Source: Nocardia anocheti (lineage in GTDB: Bacteria; Actinomycetota; Actinomycetes; Mycobacteriales; Mycobacteriaceae). Taken from it: DNA of 64,000 nucleotides. Shown one piece after another: positions 16,429-26,933 of the stretch (position 1 is the stretch's first letter; every line of letters begins with the position of its first letter). The notes under the pieces are model-generated. The model was not told where the DNA came from. It saw only the letters and a program-made list of their open reading frames with translations, and ran no database searches. The stretch spans positions 372,001 to 436,000 of the forward strand of contig NZ_JAQQFV010000005.1 of NCBI RefSeq assembly GCF_029675105.1, given 5' to 3'. The position numbers and the translations under genes are program-made.

Positions 16429-18594
16429 CTACGCGGTGGTGGGGACGGGGGAGGCGGTGCGGACGAACTGTTTGGCGAGGGTGACGCAGACGGCGGCGAC
16501 GACGGTACCCACCAGCAGCGAGACCACGAACCAACCGACATGGCCCATGGCGAAGAACACGAAGATCCCGCCGTGCGGCGCGCTGAGGGTGACGTCGGTG
16601 GCCATCACCAGTCCGCCGGTGATCGCGCCGCCGACCATCATCGACGGCAGCACCCGCAGCGGATCGGCCGCGGCGAACGGGATGGCGCCCTCGGAGATGA
16701 ACGAGGCGCCCAGCAGCCAGGCGGCCTTGCCGTTCTCGCGTTCGGCCTCGGTGTAGAGGCGCGGGCGCAGCACCGTCGACAGGGCCATCGCCAGTGGCGG
16801 CACCATGCCCGCGGCCATCACCGCGGCCATGATCCGCAGCGTCGCCGGATCGGTGACCGACAGTCCGGCCACCGCGAACGAATACGCGGCCTTGTTGACC
16901 GGGCCGCCGAGGTCGAAGCACATCATCACGCCCAGGATGACACCGAGCGCGATCGCGGAGGTGCCGGACAGGCCGTTGAGCCAGTCGGTGAGCCCGTTGG
17001 TCACCGCCGCCAGCGGCTTGCCGAGCAGCACGAACATGGCCACCCCGACGATCAGCGAGGCCAGCAGCGGAATCACCACCACGGGCATCAACCCGCGCGC
17101 CCACACCGGCACCGGCAGCTTCGCGACCCCGAGCGCCGCGAACCCGGCGACCAGACCACCCACCAGACCGCCGAGGAAACCCGCCCCGACGAACACCGCG
17201 ATGGCACCGGCGGTGAAACCCGGCGCCAGGCCGGGCCGATCGGCGATCGCGAAGGCGATGTACCCGGCCAGCGCCGGGACCAGGAAGGCGAAGGCGAGCG
17301 CGCCGATCTGATAAAGGACGGCACCGAAGTAGGTGGCCAGGCCGCCGTCGGGGAGATCGGTGAGCGAGTTGTCCAGCACGATCGTCTTGGCGGTGTCGGA
17401 GATCTCGTAGCCACCGAGCAGGAAGCTCAGCGCGATGAGCAGCCCGCCCGCCGCGACGAACGGGATCATGTAACTCACGCCGGTCAGCAGGATCTGGCGC
17501 AGGCGCGTGCCCCAGCCGATGCCCTTGGCCGCCTGCTCCGGGCCGGGCGCGGTGCCACCGACCGTGGCGGCGCCGGGTGTGGTGCTCGCGGTGACGGCCT
17601 CGGCGATCATCGCGTCGGGTTCGTTGATGGCGCGTTTGACGCCCGACTCGACCACCGGCTTGCCCGCGAAGCGGCCCCGCTCCTTCACCCCCACATCGGT
17701 GGCGAAGATGACGGCGTCGGCCGCGGCGATGGTGGCGGCGTCGACGGTGTCGCCCCCGCTGGAGCCCTGGGTCTCCACGGTCACCTCGACCCCCGCCCGC
17801 TTCCCGGCGGCGACCAGGGAGTCGGCGGCCATATAGGTGTGGGCGATGCCGGTGGGACAGGCGGTGACGGCGACGATCCTGCGGCGAGGTCCCGACGTCC
17901 CGGACTGCTTGTCGGTGGAAACCGCACCAGCCGCCCCGTCGGTGCTGTCGGCCGTAGCCGAACCGGAACCGGTTGCGGTGGCACCGGATTCGTCCCCCGC
18001 GCCGCCCGCCCGTGACTCGACGGCGCCGGGTACGGCTGTGCCTTCGGCTCCGGTTGCGGCAGCCGCCTCGGTGCCGCCGGTGGCGGCGGTTCCGGTGCCT
18101 GTCGTGGCAGCGCCTGCGGCCCGGTTGCCAGGGGTGGCTGGTGGGGCGATGACGTCGTCGACCAGTGCGACGATCTCGGCCGGGGTGGTGGCCGATCGCA
18201 GGCTCGCGACGAAGTCGGGGCGGACCAGCGCGCGGGCCAGGGCGGACAGCAGTTTCATGTGTTCGGCGCCCGCGCCGTCCGGGGCGGCGATGAGGAAGAC
18301 CAGGTCGGCGGGGCCGTCCGGGGCGCCGAAGTCGACCTTCGGGGCGAGGCGGGCGAAGGCCAGCGACGCCGTGGTGACGGCGGCGACGCGGCAATGCGGG
18401 ATGGCGATGCCGCCGGGGAGTCCGGTGGCCGACTGTGCCTCTCGGGCCAGCGCGGCCGTGCTCACCGCGGTGGCGTCGCTCGCCCGTCCGGCGGCGGCGA
18501 GCGTGTTCGCGAGGGCGGTGATGACCGCGTCCTTGTCGGTACCCAGGTTCGTGTCGAGGGTGATCAGGTCGGTGGTGATGATCGAAGCGGCCAT
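16429..18594 (-). CDS. fruA: PTS fructose-specific EIIABC transporter
   Basis: A 721-residue fusion. EIIA (residues 1-150) has the phosphorylated His67 in 'GGIAIPHCR'. A long Ala/Thr/Gly linker (about 153-240) leads to EIIB, with its active-site Cys in 'VTACPTGIAHTYMAADSL' (about residue 245). EIIC (from about 345 to the end) is the membrane channel. It imports fructose as fructose 1-phosphate, the substrate of the adjacent FruK. The gene starts 42 nt after fruK. The linker is unusually long and low in complexity for this family. Confidence 0.95.
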   Translation of the reverse strand: MAASIITTDLITLDTNLGTDKDAVITALANTLAAAGRASDATAVSTAALAREAQSATGLPGGIAIPHCRVAAVTTASLAFARLAPKVDFGAPDGPADLVFLIAAPDGAGAEHMKLLSALARALVRPDFVASLRSATTPAEIVALVDDVIAPPATPGNRAAGAATTGTGTAATGGTEAAAATGAEGTAVPGAVESRAGGAGDESGATATGSGSATADSTDGAAGAVSTDKQSGTSGPRRRIVAVTACPTGIAHTYMAADSLVAAGKRAGVEVTVETQGSSGGDTVDAATIAAADAVIFATDVGVKERGRFAGKPVVESGVKRAINEPDAMIAEAVTASTTPGAATVGGTAPGPEQAAKGIGWGTRLRQILLTGVSYMIPFVAAGGLLIALSFLLGGYEISDTAKTIVLDNSLTDLPDGGLATYFGAVLYQIGALAFAFLVPALAGYIAFAIADRPGLAPGFTAGAIAVFVGAGFLGGLVGGLVAGFAALGVAKLPVPVWARGLMPVVVIPLLASLIVGVAMFVLLGKPLAAVTNGLTDWLNGLSGTSAIALGVILGVMMCFDLGGPVNKAAYSFAVAGLSVTDPATLRIMAAVMAAGMVPPLAMALSTVLRPRLYTEAERENGKAAWLLGASFISEGAIPFAAADPLRVLPSMMVGGAITGGLVMATDVTLSAPHGGIFVFFAMGHVGWFVVSLLVGTVVAAVCVTLAKQFVRTASPVPTTA

Positions 18595-18636
18595 CGTGGT
18601 GTCTTTCGGGAGTGGGGTGGTGCGGGGTCGGCGGAA

Positions 18637-19683
18637 TCAGTCGGCGCGGGTTGCGGGTGGGGTGGTCGACGGGTCGACGCTGGTCGGCCCCGGTGCTTGC
18701 ACCCCGTGGCGCCGTTCCGTGGCGGCGACCAGCGGCACTGCGGTGACCAGGTCCAGCGCGATATCGGCGGCGGTCGGCAGTTCGGTGCCCGGCAGGGCCG
18801 TGGCGGCGCTGCCGTAGGCGACGGCGTGACGCAGCCGGTCCGCCGGACTCGCACCGGTGAGGTCGGCGAGCAGATATCCGGCCAGTGCCGAATCTCCCGC
18901 GCCGACGGTGCTGCGCGGCACGATCGGCGGCGCGGCGGCGAACCAGGCGCCCGCGCCGGTGACCAGCACCGCCCCCGCCGCGCCGAGCGTGGCGAGCACC
19001 GCCCCGACACCACGGTCGAGCAGGGCCGACGCGGCCTCGGCGGCGGCCGTCGGGTTCTCCAGGTCGAGTGGATCGCGGCCGGTGAGCTGGGCCAACTCGT
19101 CGGTGTTCGGCTTGACGAGATCGGGTGTGCCACCCGGGGATTCACCGAAGAGCGCGAGCAGCGGCGCGTCGGAGGTGTCCACGGCGAGGCGCGGTCGACC
19201 ACCGTGCGCGGTCCGGCATTGCGACAGGGTGGCGACGAGCCGGGCATACCAGTCCTCGGGCACACCCGGCGGCAGGGAGCCCGACAGCACGATCCACTCC
19301 GCGTCGGCGGCCAGCTCGACCAGCAGTGCGGTGAGGGCGGCGAGATCGGGCGCGGTGAGCGGGCGGCCCGGTTCATTGATCTTGGTCGTGGTGCCGTCGG
19401 TCTCGGCGATGGTCAGATTGGTGCGGGGTTGGCCGGGCACCGCCACGGTGCGATACGCGATGTCCGCCGCGCGCAGGCCGCTCACCACCGGGTCGTCGTC
19501 GGTGCCGGGCAGCACCGCCAGCACCGGTACGCCGTCGCTGGCGACCACACGCGCCACATTGACGCCCTTGCCGCCGGGATGGGAGACGACCCCGCTCGCT
19601 CGGTGCACCTGCCCGCGTCGCAGCGGCTCGGTGAGCGTCACCGTCCGGTCGACGCTCGGATTCGCGGTCAGCGTGACGATCAT
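18637..19683 (-). CDS. fruK: 1-Phosphofructokinase
   Basis: A 348-residue PfkB-family sugar kinase. The N-terminal signature 'SHPGGKGVNVARV' and the C-terminal 'STVGAGDSALAGYL', with the catalytic Asp, are intact. It phosphorylates the fructose 1-phosphate made by FruA to fructose 1,6-bisphosphate. It overlaps fruR by 4 nt (ATGA), so the two are translationally coupled. The last 30 residues are a Thr/Pro-rich tail not seen in most homologues. Confidence 0.95.
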   Translation of the reverse strand: MIVTLTANPSVDRTVTLTEPLRRGQVHRASGVVSHPGGKGVNVARVVASDGVPVLAVLPGTDDDPVVSGLRAADIAYRTVAVPGQPRTNLTIAETDGTTTKINEPGRPLTAPDLAALTALLVELAADAEWIVLSGSLPPGVPEDWYARLVATLSQCRTAHGGRPRLAVDTSDAPLLALFGESPGGTPDLVKPNTDELAQLTGRDPLDLENPTAAAEAASALLDRGVGAVLATLGAAGAVLVTGAGAWFAAAPPIVPRSTVGAGDSALAGYLLADLTGASPADRLRHAVAYGSAATALPGTELPTAADIALDLVTAVPLVAATERRHGVQAPGPTSVDPSTTPPATRAD

Positions 19684-20447
19684 GCGAGCACCACCTGGAT
19701 ACCGGCGGCGACCAACTCCGCGTGCGTGCTCGGCGGAATATCGGAGTCGGTGACGAGCACGTCGATGTCCTCGACGGTGCCGAAGCGGACGAAGTCCTCG
19801 CGGCCGATCTTGCCCGTGTCGGCGACGACCACCACCCGGTCTGCCGCGGCGATCATCGCGCGTTTCACCGCCGCCTCCTCCGGATCGGGGGTCGACAGGC
19901 CGTGGCGCAGGGTGAGCGCGTTGGTGCCGAGGAAGGCGACGTCGACCCGCAGCTCGCCGAGCAACCGCAGGGTCTCGGCGCCCACCGCCGCCTGGGTGAC
20001 TCCGCGCACCCGCCCGCCGAGCAACTGCACCCGCACCCCGGCGAAACCGGTGAGCCGGGTGGCGATCGGCAGGGAATTGGTGACGGCGACGAGGTCCAGG
20101 TCGGCGGGCAGAGCCGCGGCGACGCGGGCGGTGGTGGTGCCCGCGTCGAACAGCGCGCTGCCGCCCGCGGCGGGCAGGAACGGCAGGGCGCTCGCGGCGA
20201 TGCGGTCCTTCTCGGCCGCGCGGGTGCCCTCGCGTTCGGCCGTGCCCAGCTCGATGGTGGTGAGCGCCCCCGCGCCGACCGCGCCCCCGTGCACGCGCCG
20301 GATCAGCCCGAGCCGGTCGAGGACCGCCAGGTCGCGGCGCACGGTCTCGGTGGTCACCCCGTACCGGTCGGCGAGCTCGGCGACGGAGACGCGTCCGCGG
20401 TCCCCGATCATGGCCGCGATCGCCTGCTGCCGTTCCTCGGCGTACAT
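19680..20447 (-). CDS. fruR: DeoR-family regulator of the fructose operon
   Basis: A 255-residue DeoR-type repressor: N-terminal winged HTH ('RVSVAELADRYGVTTETVRR', residues 19-38) and a C-terminal sugar-phosphate sensor ('LFDAGTTTARVA', 'VVVADTGKIG'). It is the first gene of its own operon and probably responds to fructose 1-phosphate or a related ester. The start ATG has AGGAGG 6 nt upstream. The promoter carries 10-bp-spaced repeats that suit a DeoR protein. Confidence 0.92.
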   Translation of the reverse strand: MYAEERQQAIAAMIGDRGRVSVAELADRYGVTTETVRRDLAVLDRLGLIRRVHGGAVGAGALTTIELGTAEREGTRAAEKDRIAASALPFLPAAGGSALFDAGTTTARVAAALPADLDLVAVTNSLPIATRLTGFAGVRVQLLGGRVRGVTQAAVGAETLRLLGELRVDVAFLGTNALTLRHGLSTPDPEEAAVKRAMIAAADRVVVVADTGKIGREDFVRFGTVEDIDVLVTDSDIPPSTHAELVAAGIQVVLA

Positions 20448-20474
20448 GGGTTCCTCCTGCTCAGTGAATCTGTA

Positions 20475-20512
20475 CTCATGTTGTTTTATGCCCGTTTATG
20501 TGGCTTTGTCAA
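20475..20512 (-). promoter_or_regulatory. fruR promoter with decamer-spaced repeats
   Basis: On the minus strand a consensus -35 TTGACA (20512-20507) and a -10 CATAAA (20490-20485) are 16 nt apart. Across the spacer and -10 the top strand repeats (T)TTATG with exact 10-bp period: CTCATG ending 20480, TTTATG ending 20490, TTTATG ending 20500. Direct repeats one helical turn apart fit DeoR-type operators, so FruR autoregulation is likely. The rest of the 250-bp spacer up to the ACT gene holds nothing clear. Confidence 0.65.
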
Positions 20513-20697
20513 TGGATTTTCGTGAGCCGAGTCACAATCGTTGCTGAGGTGAACGTGTCGGTCATCACCCCGCCGGGCGACCCGTGACCGGTATCACCGC
20601 GAGAAGCGATGCAGGTCAACGGGATTCGGAGGAGTCGTCACGTCGCTGTTACGCGCCCCGTCGGCGATCGACACGTCCGCGGGTGAGGCTGACCCGC

Positions 20698-21516
20698 ATG
20701 AGGCGATTCGCAGTGCGACCCCGTGTCACGGCGCTGGCCTGCGAGGTGTGCGGGCGGTTGCCGCATCCCCGGCGCAGACGGCTGGCGCTGGCCAAACTCG
20801 CGGCGGTGTTCCCGGTGGAGCTGGCGCTGCACGCGCTGGTCATCCACCTGCACCCGCCCTATCTGCTGACGGTCGCGCTGCTCACCGTCATCACCACCAT
20901 CCTGGTGATCTGGGTGGTCGAGCCCTCGGCCATGCGCGTGCTCGGCAGCTGGCTGCACGGTCCCGAGCTACGCCACCGCGACCGGATCGACGGGGCGCCC
21001 GCGCTGTGGCGCCTGCGGGTGCGGCTGGCCGACCGGCCCGGCGCCCTGGAAACGCTGGCCAAACAGCTGGCCCAGCGCGAGGTCAACATCCTGACCGTGC
21101 ACGTGCACCAGCTCGAGGACGCGGTACTCGACGAACTCGTCGTCGCCGCGCCCGCCGACGTCACGGTGCACAGCATCACCTCGGCCGTGGTCCAGGCCGG
21201 TGGTTCGGGGGTGCGGGTGTGGCCCGCCTCGGTGCTCTCGCTGATCGACGGGCAGACCAAGGCGCTCACGATCGCCGCGCGCATCGTCGGCGATCCGGAC
21301 GAATTACCCTTGGCCGTCGCGGAACTGCTCGGGGCGAGCTATCTGGCGCCCGGCACCCCCGCTGGCGCGGAGACGGCCGAGGGCACGGTGTTGACGCTGC
21401 GCGGGGAGGAGCGACGGTGGGAATTCGCCCGCCCGGACGAACCGTTCACGCCCGCCGAGATCGCTCGCGCGCACCGGCTGGCGGATCTGGCGGCGCTCAC
21501 CGTCCGGCGGCGCTGA
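20698..21516 (+). CDS. ACT-domain membrane protein
   Basis: A 272-residue protein. One or two hydrophobic helices (about residues 37-78) are followed by an ACT-type regulatory domain ('LRVRLADRPGALETLAKQLAQREVNILTV' region, residues about 102-170) and a less clear second domain. ACT domains bind small ligands, often amino acids; a membrane-tethered ACT protein without an enzyme is probably a sensor. The ATG at 20698 has GAGG 9 nt upstream; a GTG 15 nt earlier is possible. It ends 3 nt from the stop of the next, convergent gene. Confidence 0.7.
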   Translation: MRRFAVRPRVTALACEVCGRLPHPRRRRLALAKLAAVFPVELALHALVIHLHPPYLLTVALLTVITTILVIWVVEPSAMRVLGSWLHGPELRHRDRIDGAPALWRLRVRLADRPGALETLAKQLAQREVNILTVHVHQLEDAVLDELVVAAPADVTVHSITSAVVQAGGSGVRVWPASVLSLIDGQTKALTIAARIVGDPDELPLAVAELLGASYLAPGTPAGAETAEGTVLTLRGEERRWEFARPDEPFTPAEIARAHRLADLAALTVRRR

Positions 21517-21519
21517 GGC

Positions 21520-21744
21520 TCAATCGAATCCGAGATCGGCGGTGAGCGGATCGCGCAGGGCGCCCTCGGCCGCGCGCAGCCGGTCGGTGACGGAGGTGAG
21601 CAGGTCCATGGAGTCCTGGGAAAGGCCGAGGGCGAGCCGGGTCAGCCGACGGGTGGCGGCGCACTTGATGCGCTCGGCCAGCAGGGCGTCCGGGTCGGCG
21701 GGTGCGGCCGAGTGTTCGACGACGGTCACGACAGGGGCACTCAC
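21520..21744 (-). CDS. Small hypothetical helical protein
   Basis: A 74-residue protein, mostly predicted helix, with no recognised domain ('RIKCAATRRLTRLALGLSQD' region is basic and amphipathic). The GTG at 21744 was chosen; an open frame continues 26 codons upstream through the spacer. It is convergent with the ACT gene and divergent from the lactate monooxygenase gene, 108 bp away. Reality as a gene is likely but not certain. Confidence 0.5.
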   Translation of the reverse strand: MSAPVVTVVEHSAAPADPDALLAERIKCAATRRLTRLALGLSQDSMDLLTSVTDRLRAAEGALRDPLTADLGFD

Positions 21745-21852
21745 AATCTCGGAACGCGCTGGGAGGATACGCGGCTGCCTACTTTCGAGTATGACGCACC
21801 TTACATCCACCCTGCGGTCCATGACCCCCGGCAGGCATGGGAAAGTTCAGCG

Positions 21853-23028
21853 ATGAGTCAGTTCGCCGACTATCAGAACGAGATCTACCTGGCCGCCCTG
21901 GGTGGTGTCCAGCCCGATTTCCCCATGGACTACGCCACCCTCGAGCGCAAGGCCGCGGCCGCGCTGCCCGAGACCCTGCTCAATTACATCGCCGGTGGCG
22001 CGGGCGACGAGCTCACTCAGCGCCGCAACGCCGAGGCGTTCGCCGACTGGGGTCTGGTGCCGCGCATGCTGGTCGGCGCCACCGAACGCGACCTCACCGT
22101 CACCGCGTTCGGCCACACCTTCGCCAGCCCGCTGTTCCTGGCGCCGGTCGGGGTGATCGGCCTGGTCGGCGAGAACGGGCACGGTGATATCGCGGTGGCG
22201 AAGGCGTCGGCGGAAACCGGTGTGCCCGCGATGTATTCGACGCTGATGGAGGACCCGCTCGAGGACGTGCGTCCGCACGCGGGCGACACCCCCTCCTTCT
22301 TCCAGCTCTACACCCCCAAGAATCGCGAGCTGGCCGAGAGCCTGGTCCGTCGCGCCGAGGCCGCGGGCTACGCGGGCATCACCGTCACCCTCGACACCTG
22401 GGTGCCCGGCTGGCGCCCGCGCGATCTGGCCAGCGGCAACTTCCCGCAGCTGCGCGGCCACGTGCTGAAGAACTACACCAGTGACCCGGTGTTCCAGCAG
22501 ATGGTCGGCTCCGACGACCCCAAGCTGATCGTGCTGCACTGGATCGCGACCTTCGGCAACTCGCTGACCTGGGACGATCTGACCTGGCTGCGTTCGCTGA
22601 CCGAGCTGCCGATCATCCTCAAGGGCATTTCCCACCCCGAGGACGCCCGCAAGGCCATCGATTTCGGCGCCGACGGTATCTACTGCTCCAATCACGGTGG
22701 GCGCCAGGCCAACGGCGGGCTCAGCGCGCTGGAGACCCTGCCCGATGTCGTCGCGGCCTGCGACGACCGGGTGCCGGTGCTGTTCGACTCCGGAGTGCGC
22801 TCCGGCACCGATGTGGTCAAGGCGCTGGGCCTGGGCGCGACGATGGTCGGTATCGGCAGGCCCTACGTCTACGGTCTGGCGCTGGGCGGGGTGCGCGGGC
22901 TGGTGCACGTGCTGCGTGGCTACGCCGCCGAGGCCGACCTGCTCATGGCCGTCAACGGCTATCCGAACGTGGCCGCGGTGCGCGCGAACATCCGGCCGAC
23001 CACCCGGGGCAACGCCGCGCGCGGCTGA
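21853..23028 (+). CDS. Lactate 2-monooxygenase
   Basis: A 391-residue FMN-dependent alpha-hydroxy-acid oxidase. The active-site His281 lies in 'YCSNHGGRQANGG', and the FMN phosphate site in 'VLFDSGVRSGTDVVKALGLG'. It closely resembles the mycobacterial lactate 2-monooxygenase (about 394 residues), which turns L-lactate and O2 into acetate, CO2 and water; the insertion after 'NFPQLRGHVLKNY' is typical of that subgroup. GGGAAAG lies 9 nt before the ATG. It stands alone in the operon sense. Confidence 0.85.
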   Translation: MSQFADYQNEIYLAALGGVQPDFPMDYATLERKAAAALPETLLNYIAGGAGDELTQRRNAEAFADWGLVPRMLVGATERDLTVTAFGHTFASPLFLAPVGVIGLVGENGHGDIAVAKASAETGVPAMYSTLMEDPLEDVRPHAGDTPSFFQLYTPKNRELAESLVRRAEAAGYAGITVTLDTWVPGWRPRDLASGNFPQLRGHVLKNYTSDPVFQQMVGSDDPKLIVLHWIATFGNSLTWDDLTWLRSLTELPIILKGISHPEDARKAIDFGADGIYCSNHGGRQANGGLSALETLPDVVAACDDRVPVLFDSGVRSGTDVVKALGLGATMVGIGRPYVYGLALGGVRGLVHVLRGYAAEADLLMAVNGYPNVAAVRANIRPTTRGNAARG

Positions 23029-23034
23029 GCCGAC

Positions 23035-23074
23035 GGGCCCCGGACACCCGCGGCGGGAGCGGTTTTCGGGGCCC
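23035..23074 (+). terminator. Possible terminator after the lactate monooxygenase gene
   Basis: An 8-bp inverted repeat (GGGCCCCG at 23035-23042, complement at 23067-23074) with a 24-nt loop containing TTTT, just after the stop codon. Weak because of the large loop. Confidence 0.35.
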
Positions 23075-23164
23075 GGTGACGGGCTCGGGCGGAACATGTC
23101 GGTGCCGTGCGGCATCATCGGTGCACACCACGCAGATATACGCACCAACCTCCCGGAGTCCACG

Positions 23165-23914
23165 ATGTCCTCGCCGAGCACCAAGTCCGCGTCCCGCCGA
23201 TCCGCCCCGCAGATTCTGTCCGAGGCCGAGCTCGCGCGCATCGCGGGCGAGCTGGCCGAGGGCAAACCACCGATGGTGTGGTTCACCGCCGCCGCCGTCG
23301 GTGTGGCCGAAGGGAAGTCGGGCAAGGTCGTCGCGCTGGGCGACCCGGCCGACGGTGACTTCCTGCAGGTACGCCCCACCGGTTCCAAAGATGTGCTCTC
23401 GTTCGGCCCGAGCGAAGTGACGCTGACCAAACCGGCTCGTGGCGCCGCCGCGGCGCCGAGCAATCGAAAGGACACCACCGTGACCCAGCCGTCGACCCAG
23501 CCGAGCGCCGCCCCGACGCCGCCCCGGTCGCTCGCGCCGGTACCCGACGCGGCGCCGACGCCCGCGGCCAAGTCGACTCCAGCCGCCGCGCCCGCCGCGC
23601 CCGCGCCCGCCGCCCGTCCGGCCAAGGCGCCCGCGGCGCGCAAGGCCAAGGCGCCCGAGGTGACCGTCACCCTCACCGGGACCGCCGACGGGGAGTGGAC
23701 CGTCGATGTGGTCAACGGCAAGAAGCGCAGTGTGAAGGGGATGGCCGTCACCAGCGCGGCGGTCGCGCAGGCGGCCAAGATCCTGCACCCGGAGGTCGCC
23801 GAGGTGGTCGCCGGAATCCTGGAGGCGGCCAGGGGCGCCCAGCAGCAGAAGGTCGAGCAGTTGCAGGCCGAACTGGAGGCGGCCAAAAGGCTCCTCGCCG
23901 AACTCGGTGACTGA
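23165..23914 (+). CDS. Pro/Ala-rich two-domain protein, unknown function
   Basis: A 249-residue protein with three parts: an N-terminal folded domain (about residues 1-95), a Pro/Ala-rich linker (about 105-165), and a C-terminal domain ending in a helical, heptad-like stretch ('QQQKVEQLQAELEAAKRLL', residues about 225-245), likely a coiled coil. No enzyme motif is seen. It resembles actinobacterial proteins called DUF6319, an assignment from memory and uncertain. It converges with the diguanylate cyclase gene 21 nt away. Confidence 0.65.
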   Translation: MSSPSTKSASRRSAPQILSEAELARIAGELAEGKPPMVWFTAAAVGVAEGKSGKVVALGDPADGDFLQVRPTGSKDVLSFGPSEVTLTKPARGAAAAPSNRKDTTVTQPSTQPSAAPTPPRSLAPVPDAAPTPAAKSTPAAAPAAPAPAARPAKAPAARKAKAPEVTVTLTGTADGEWTVDVVNGKKRSVKGMAVTSAAVAQAAKILHPEVAEVVAGILEAARGAQQQKVEQLQAELEAAKRLLAELGD

Positions 23915-23935
23915 CTGACGGCCCTCGCGCCCCGG

Positions 23936-25435
23936 CTACACCGCCGTGCTGGTCGGCTTCGCGGTGTGGAGCAGGCTGGGGCGCAGGGGCTTTCGGAGAT
24001 CGTCGTGGAAGGCCAGGCCGAGCCCGTACTCCTTCGCGTGGTACATGGCGGCGTCGGCGCGGCGCAGCAGGTCGTAGATGGTGGTGTCGGTGGGCCGGGT
24101 GGTCAGACAGGCCACGCCGATGCTGGCGGTGACGGGGATCTCGCCGCAGCTCAGGTCGAACGGGCGGACGAAGGCGCCGAGCAGCTGTTCGGCCAGGACG
24201 GCGGCCTCGGCTCTGGTGCGGGGTGCGAGCACCACGAACTCGTCGCCGCCGTAGCGGGCCGTGACGTCGGCGCGGCGGGTGGTGCGGCGGATCCTGGAGG
24301 CGGCGTTGGCGATGAGTTCGTCGCCGACGGCGTGGCCGTAGCTGTCGTTGACACGTTTGAAGCCGTCCAGGTCGATGAACAACAGGCACAACGGTTTTCC
24401 GGCCCACTCCGCGCGGTGTCGGTGCGGGGCACGCAGCAGCGCGCCGCGGTTGAACAGGCCGGTGAGCAGGTCGTGGTCGGCCTGGTACTGGGCGCGGCGT
24501 TCGCTGCGCAGGCTGCGGGCGATGGCGCGCTCGCTGCGCACCAGCACACCCACCAGCAGCAGGGTGAGCAGTAGGCCGATCACCACCCGATCGCCCGGTC
24601 CGAGATCGGCGCCGACCACGCTCACCAGCGACGCGGCCACCAGCGCCACGGCGATGGCGCCCGCGCGCCTGCGGGAACGGTGGGGATGCACCTCGCCGAC
24701 GTGGTACAGCGTGCCCATGCTGGGTTGCAGCGCGGCCAGCCCGGCGAGCAGATACGCCCATTGCTGCGGCACCGCGGCCAGCTCGCTGTCGATGACGAGT
24801 GTGCCCGCCGCCGCGAGACTTTCGGTGAGCCCGCCGACCAGCACGGCGACCATCGCCGCCTGCAGCAGCCGCAGCGAGGTCGCCGAACCGACCACGGTGG
24901 CCAGCGAATGCGCCAGCACCGTCAGCAGGACCGCGTGGACCACCGGATAGCTCGCGGCGAAGGACGTGTCGAGCCCGATGCCGTGACGCAGGATCGGGGA
25001 GATCAGGAAGGTCCACGAAGCCAGCAGCGCGCTGAGCCCGATGAGGGTGGAATCCAGCCACAGATCCCGCGCGTTGCCGAAGCGGCGCGGTTGGAGCCAT
25101 CCCACCGCCGCGATCCCCAGGCACAGGTAGGCGGCCAGCGTGCACAGGTCGTCGGCCGGGTGCCAGGCCGCGTGCACACCCAGCTCCCGAATCGCGGTGC
25201 CCAGGGCGAACAGTGGCACGGAGGCGGCCAGCAGGTACCAGGGCGCCCGATGGACGGGGCGATGCCGACGCAGCCCGTAGCCGATCATCGCCAGGCTGCC
25301 CGCCACGATCACGATGAGCAGCGAGAACGACAGCGGCCGCGCGCCGAGCAGTGGGGCGAGCAGGACGGCCCCCGCCGCCCCGAGCGGTACCGCGTACCAC
25401 CGCAGGCTGCCGTGGCGTGTCTCGCTGATGGTCAT
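23936..25435 (-). CDS. Membrane-bound diguanylate cyclase (GGDEF)
   Basis: A 499-residue protein: nine or ten transmembrane helices (residues about 10-310), then a GGDEF domain with an intact active site 'RYGGDEFVVL' (about residue 395). The inhibitory I-site RRAD lies exactly five residues before it. There is no EAL domain, so it should make cyclic di-GMP and be feedback-inhibited. The MASE-like membrane part suggests a sensed signal in or near the membrane. The ATG at 25435 has GAGGGGG 5 nt upstream. Confidence 0.9.
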   Translation of the reverse strand: MTISETRHGSLRWYAVPLGAAGAVLLAPLLGARPLSFSLLIVIVAGSLAMIGYGLRRHRPVHRAPWYLLAASVPLFALGTAIRELGVHAAWHPADDLCTLAAYLCLGIAAVGWLQPRRFGNARDLWLDSTLIGLSALLASWTFLISPILRHGIGLDTSFAASYPVVHAVLLTVLAHSLATVVGSATSLRLLQAAMVAVLVGGLTESLAAAGTLVIDSELAAVPQQWAYLLAGLAALQPSMGTLYHVGEVHPHRSRRRAGAIAVALVAASLVSVVGADLGPGDRVVIGLLLTLLLVGVLVRSERAIARSLRSERRAQYQADHDLLTGLFNRGALLRAPHRHRAEWAGKPLCLLFIDLDGFKRVNDSYGHAVGDELIANAASRIRRTTRRADVTARYGGDEFVVLAPRTRAEAAVLAEQLLGAFVRPFDLSCGEIPVTASIGVACLTTRPTDTTIYDLLRRADAAMYHAKEYGLGLAFHDDLRKPLRPSLLHTAKPTSTAV

Positions 25436-25677
25436 CAGCCCCCCTCGTCCTGCTAACCTGCGCACGCGACAAGCGCCGATCGAACGTGTGGCCGGTGGAT
25501 GCTCGCGAGTTCCGGTCGAGGAGCACCGGGTGGTGTTGTCCGAGCGAAATCCCCAGCCGGCTCGCGCCGACGCTCAAAACTTGACAACTCCGTCGATCAT
25601 GACACGTTCGACGGCGTGTTGTCGCCCTGTTGTCCGGTTTGCCGGATACCGATTTCGCCCCGAGAGAAGGGACTGCC

Positions 25678-26790
<1,113 letters not shown>

Positions 26791-26933
26791 GCGGTTGCCG
26801 CATCGGCCTGGCCGATTCCTGGGACGACATCGCCGCCCGGCGCGCACAGTAGAAGTACCACACTGTTCGACGGGCACCGCCGCACGACGACGCTACGGCT
26901 CCGCGCCCGGTTCGAGGGCAGGAGAAACACGCT

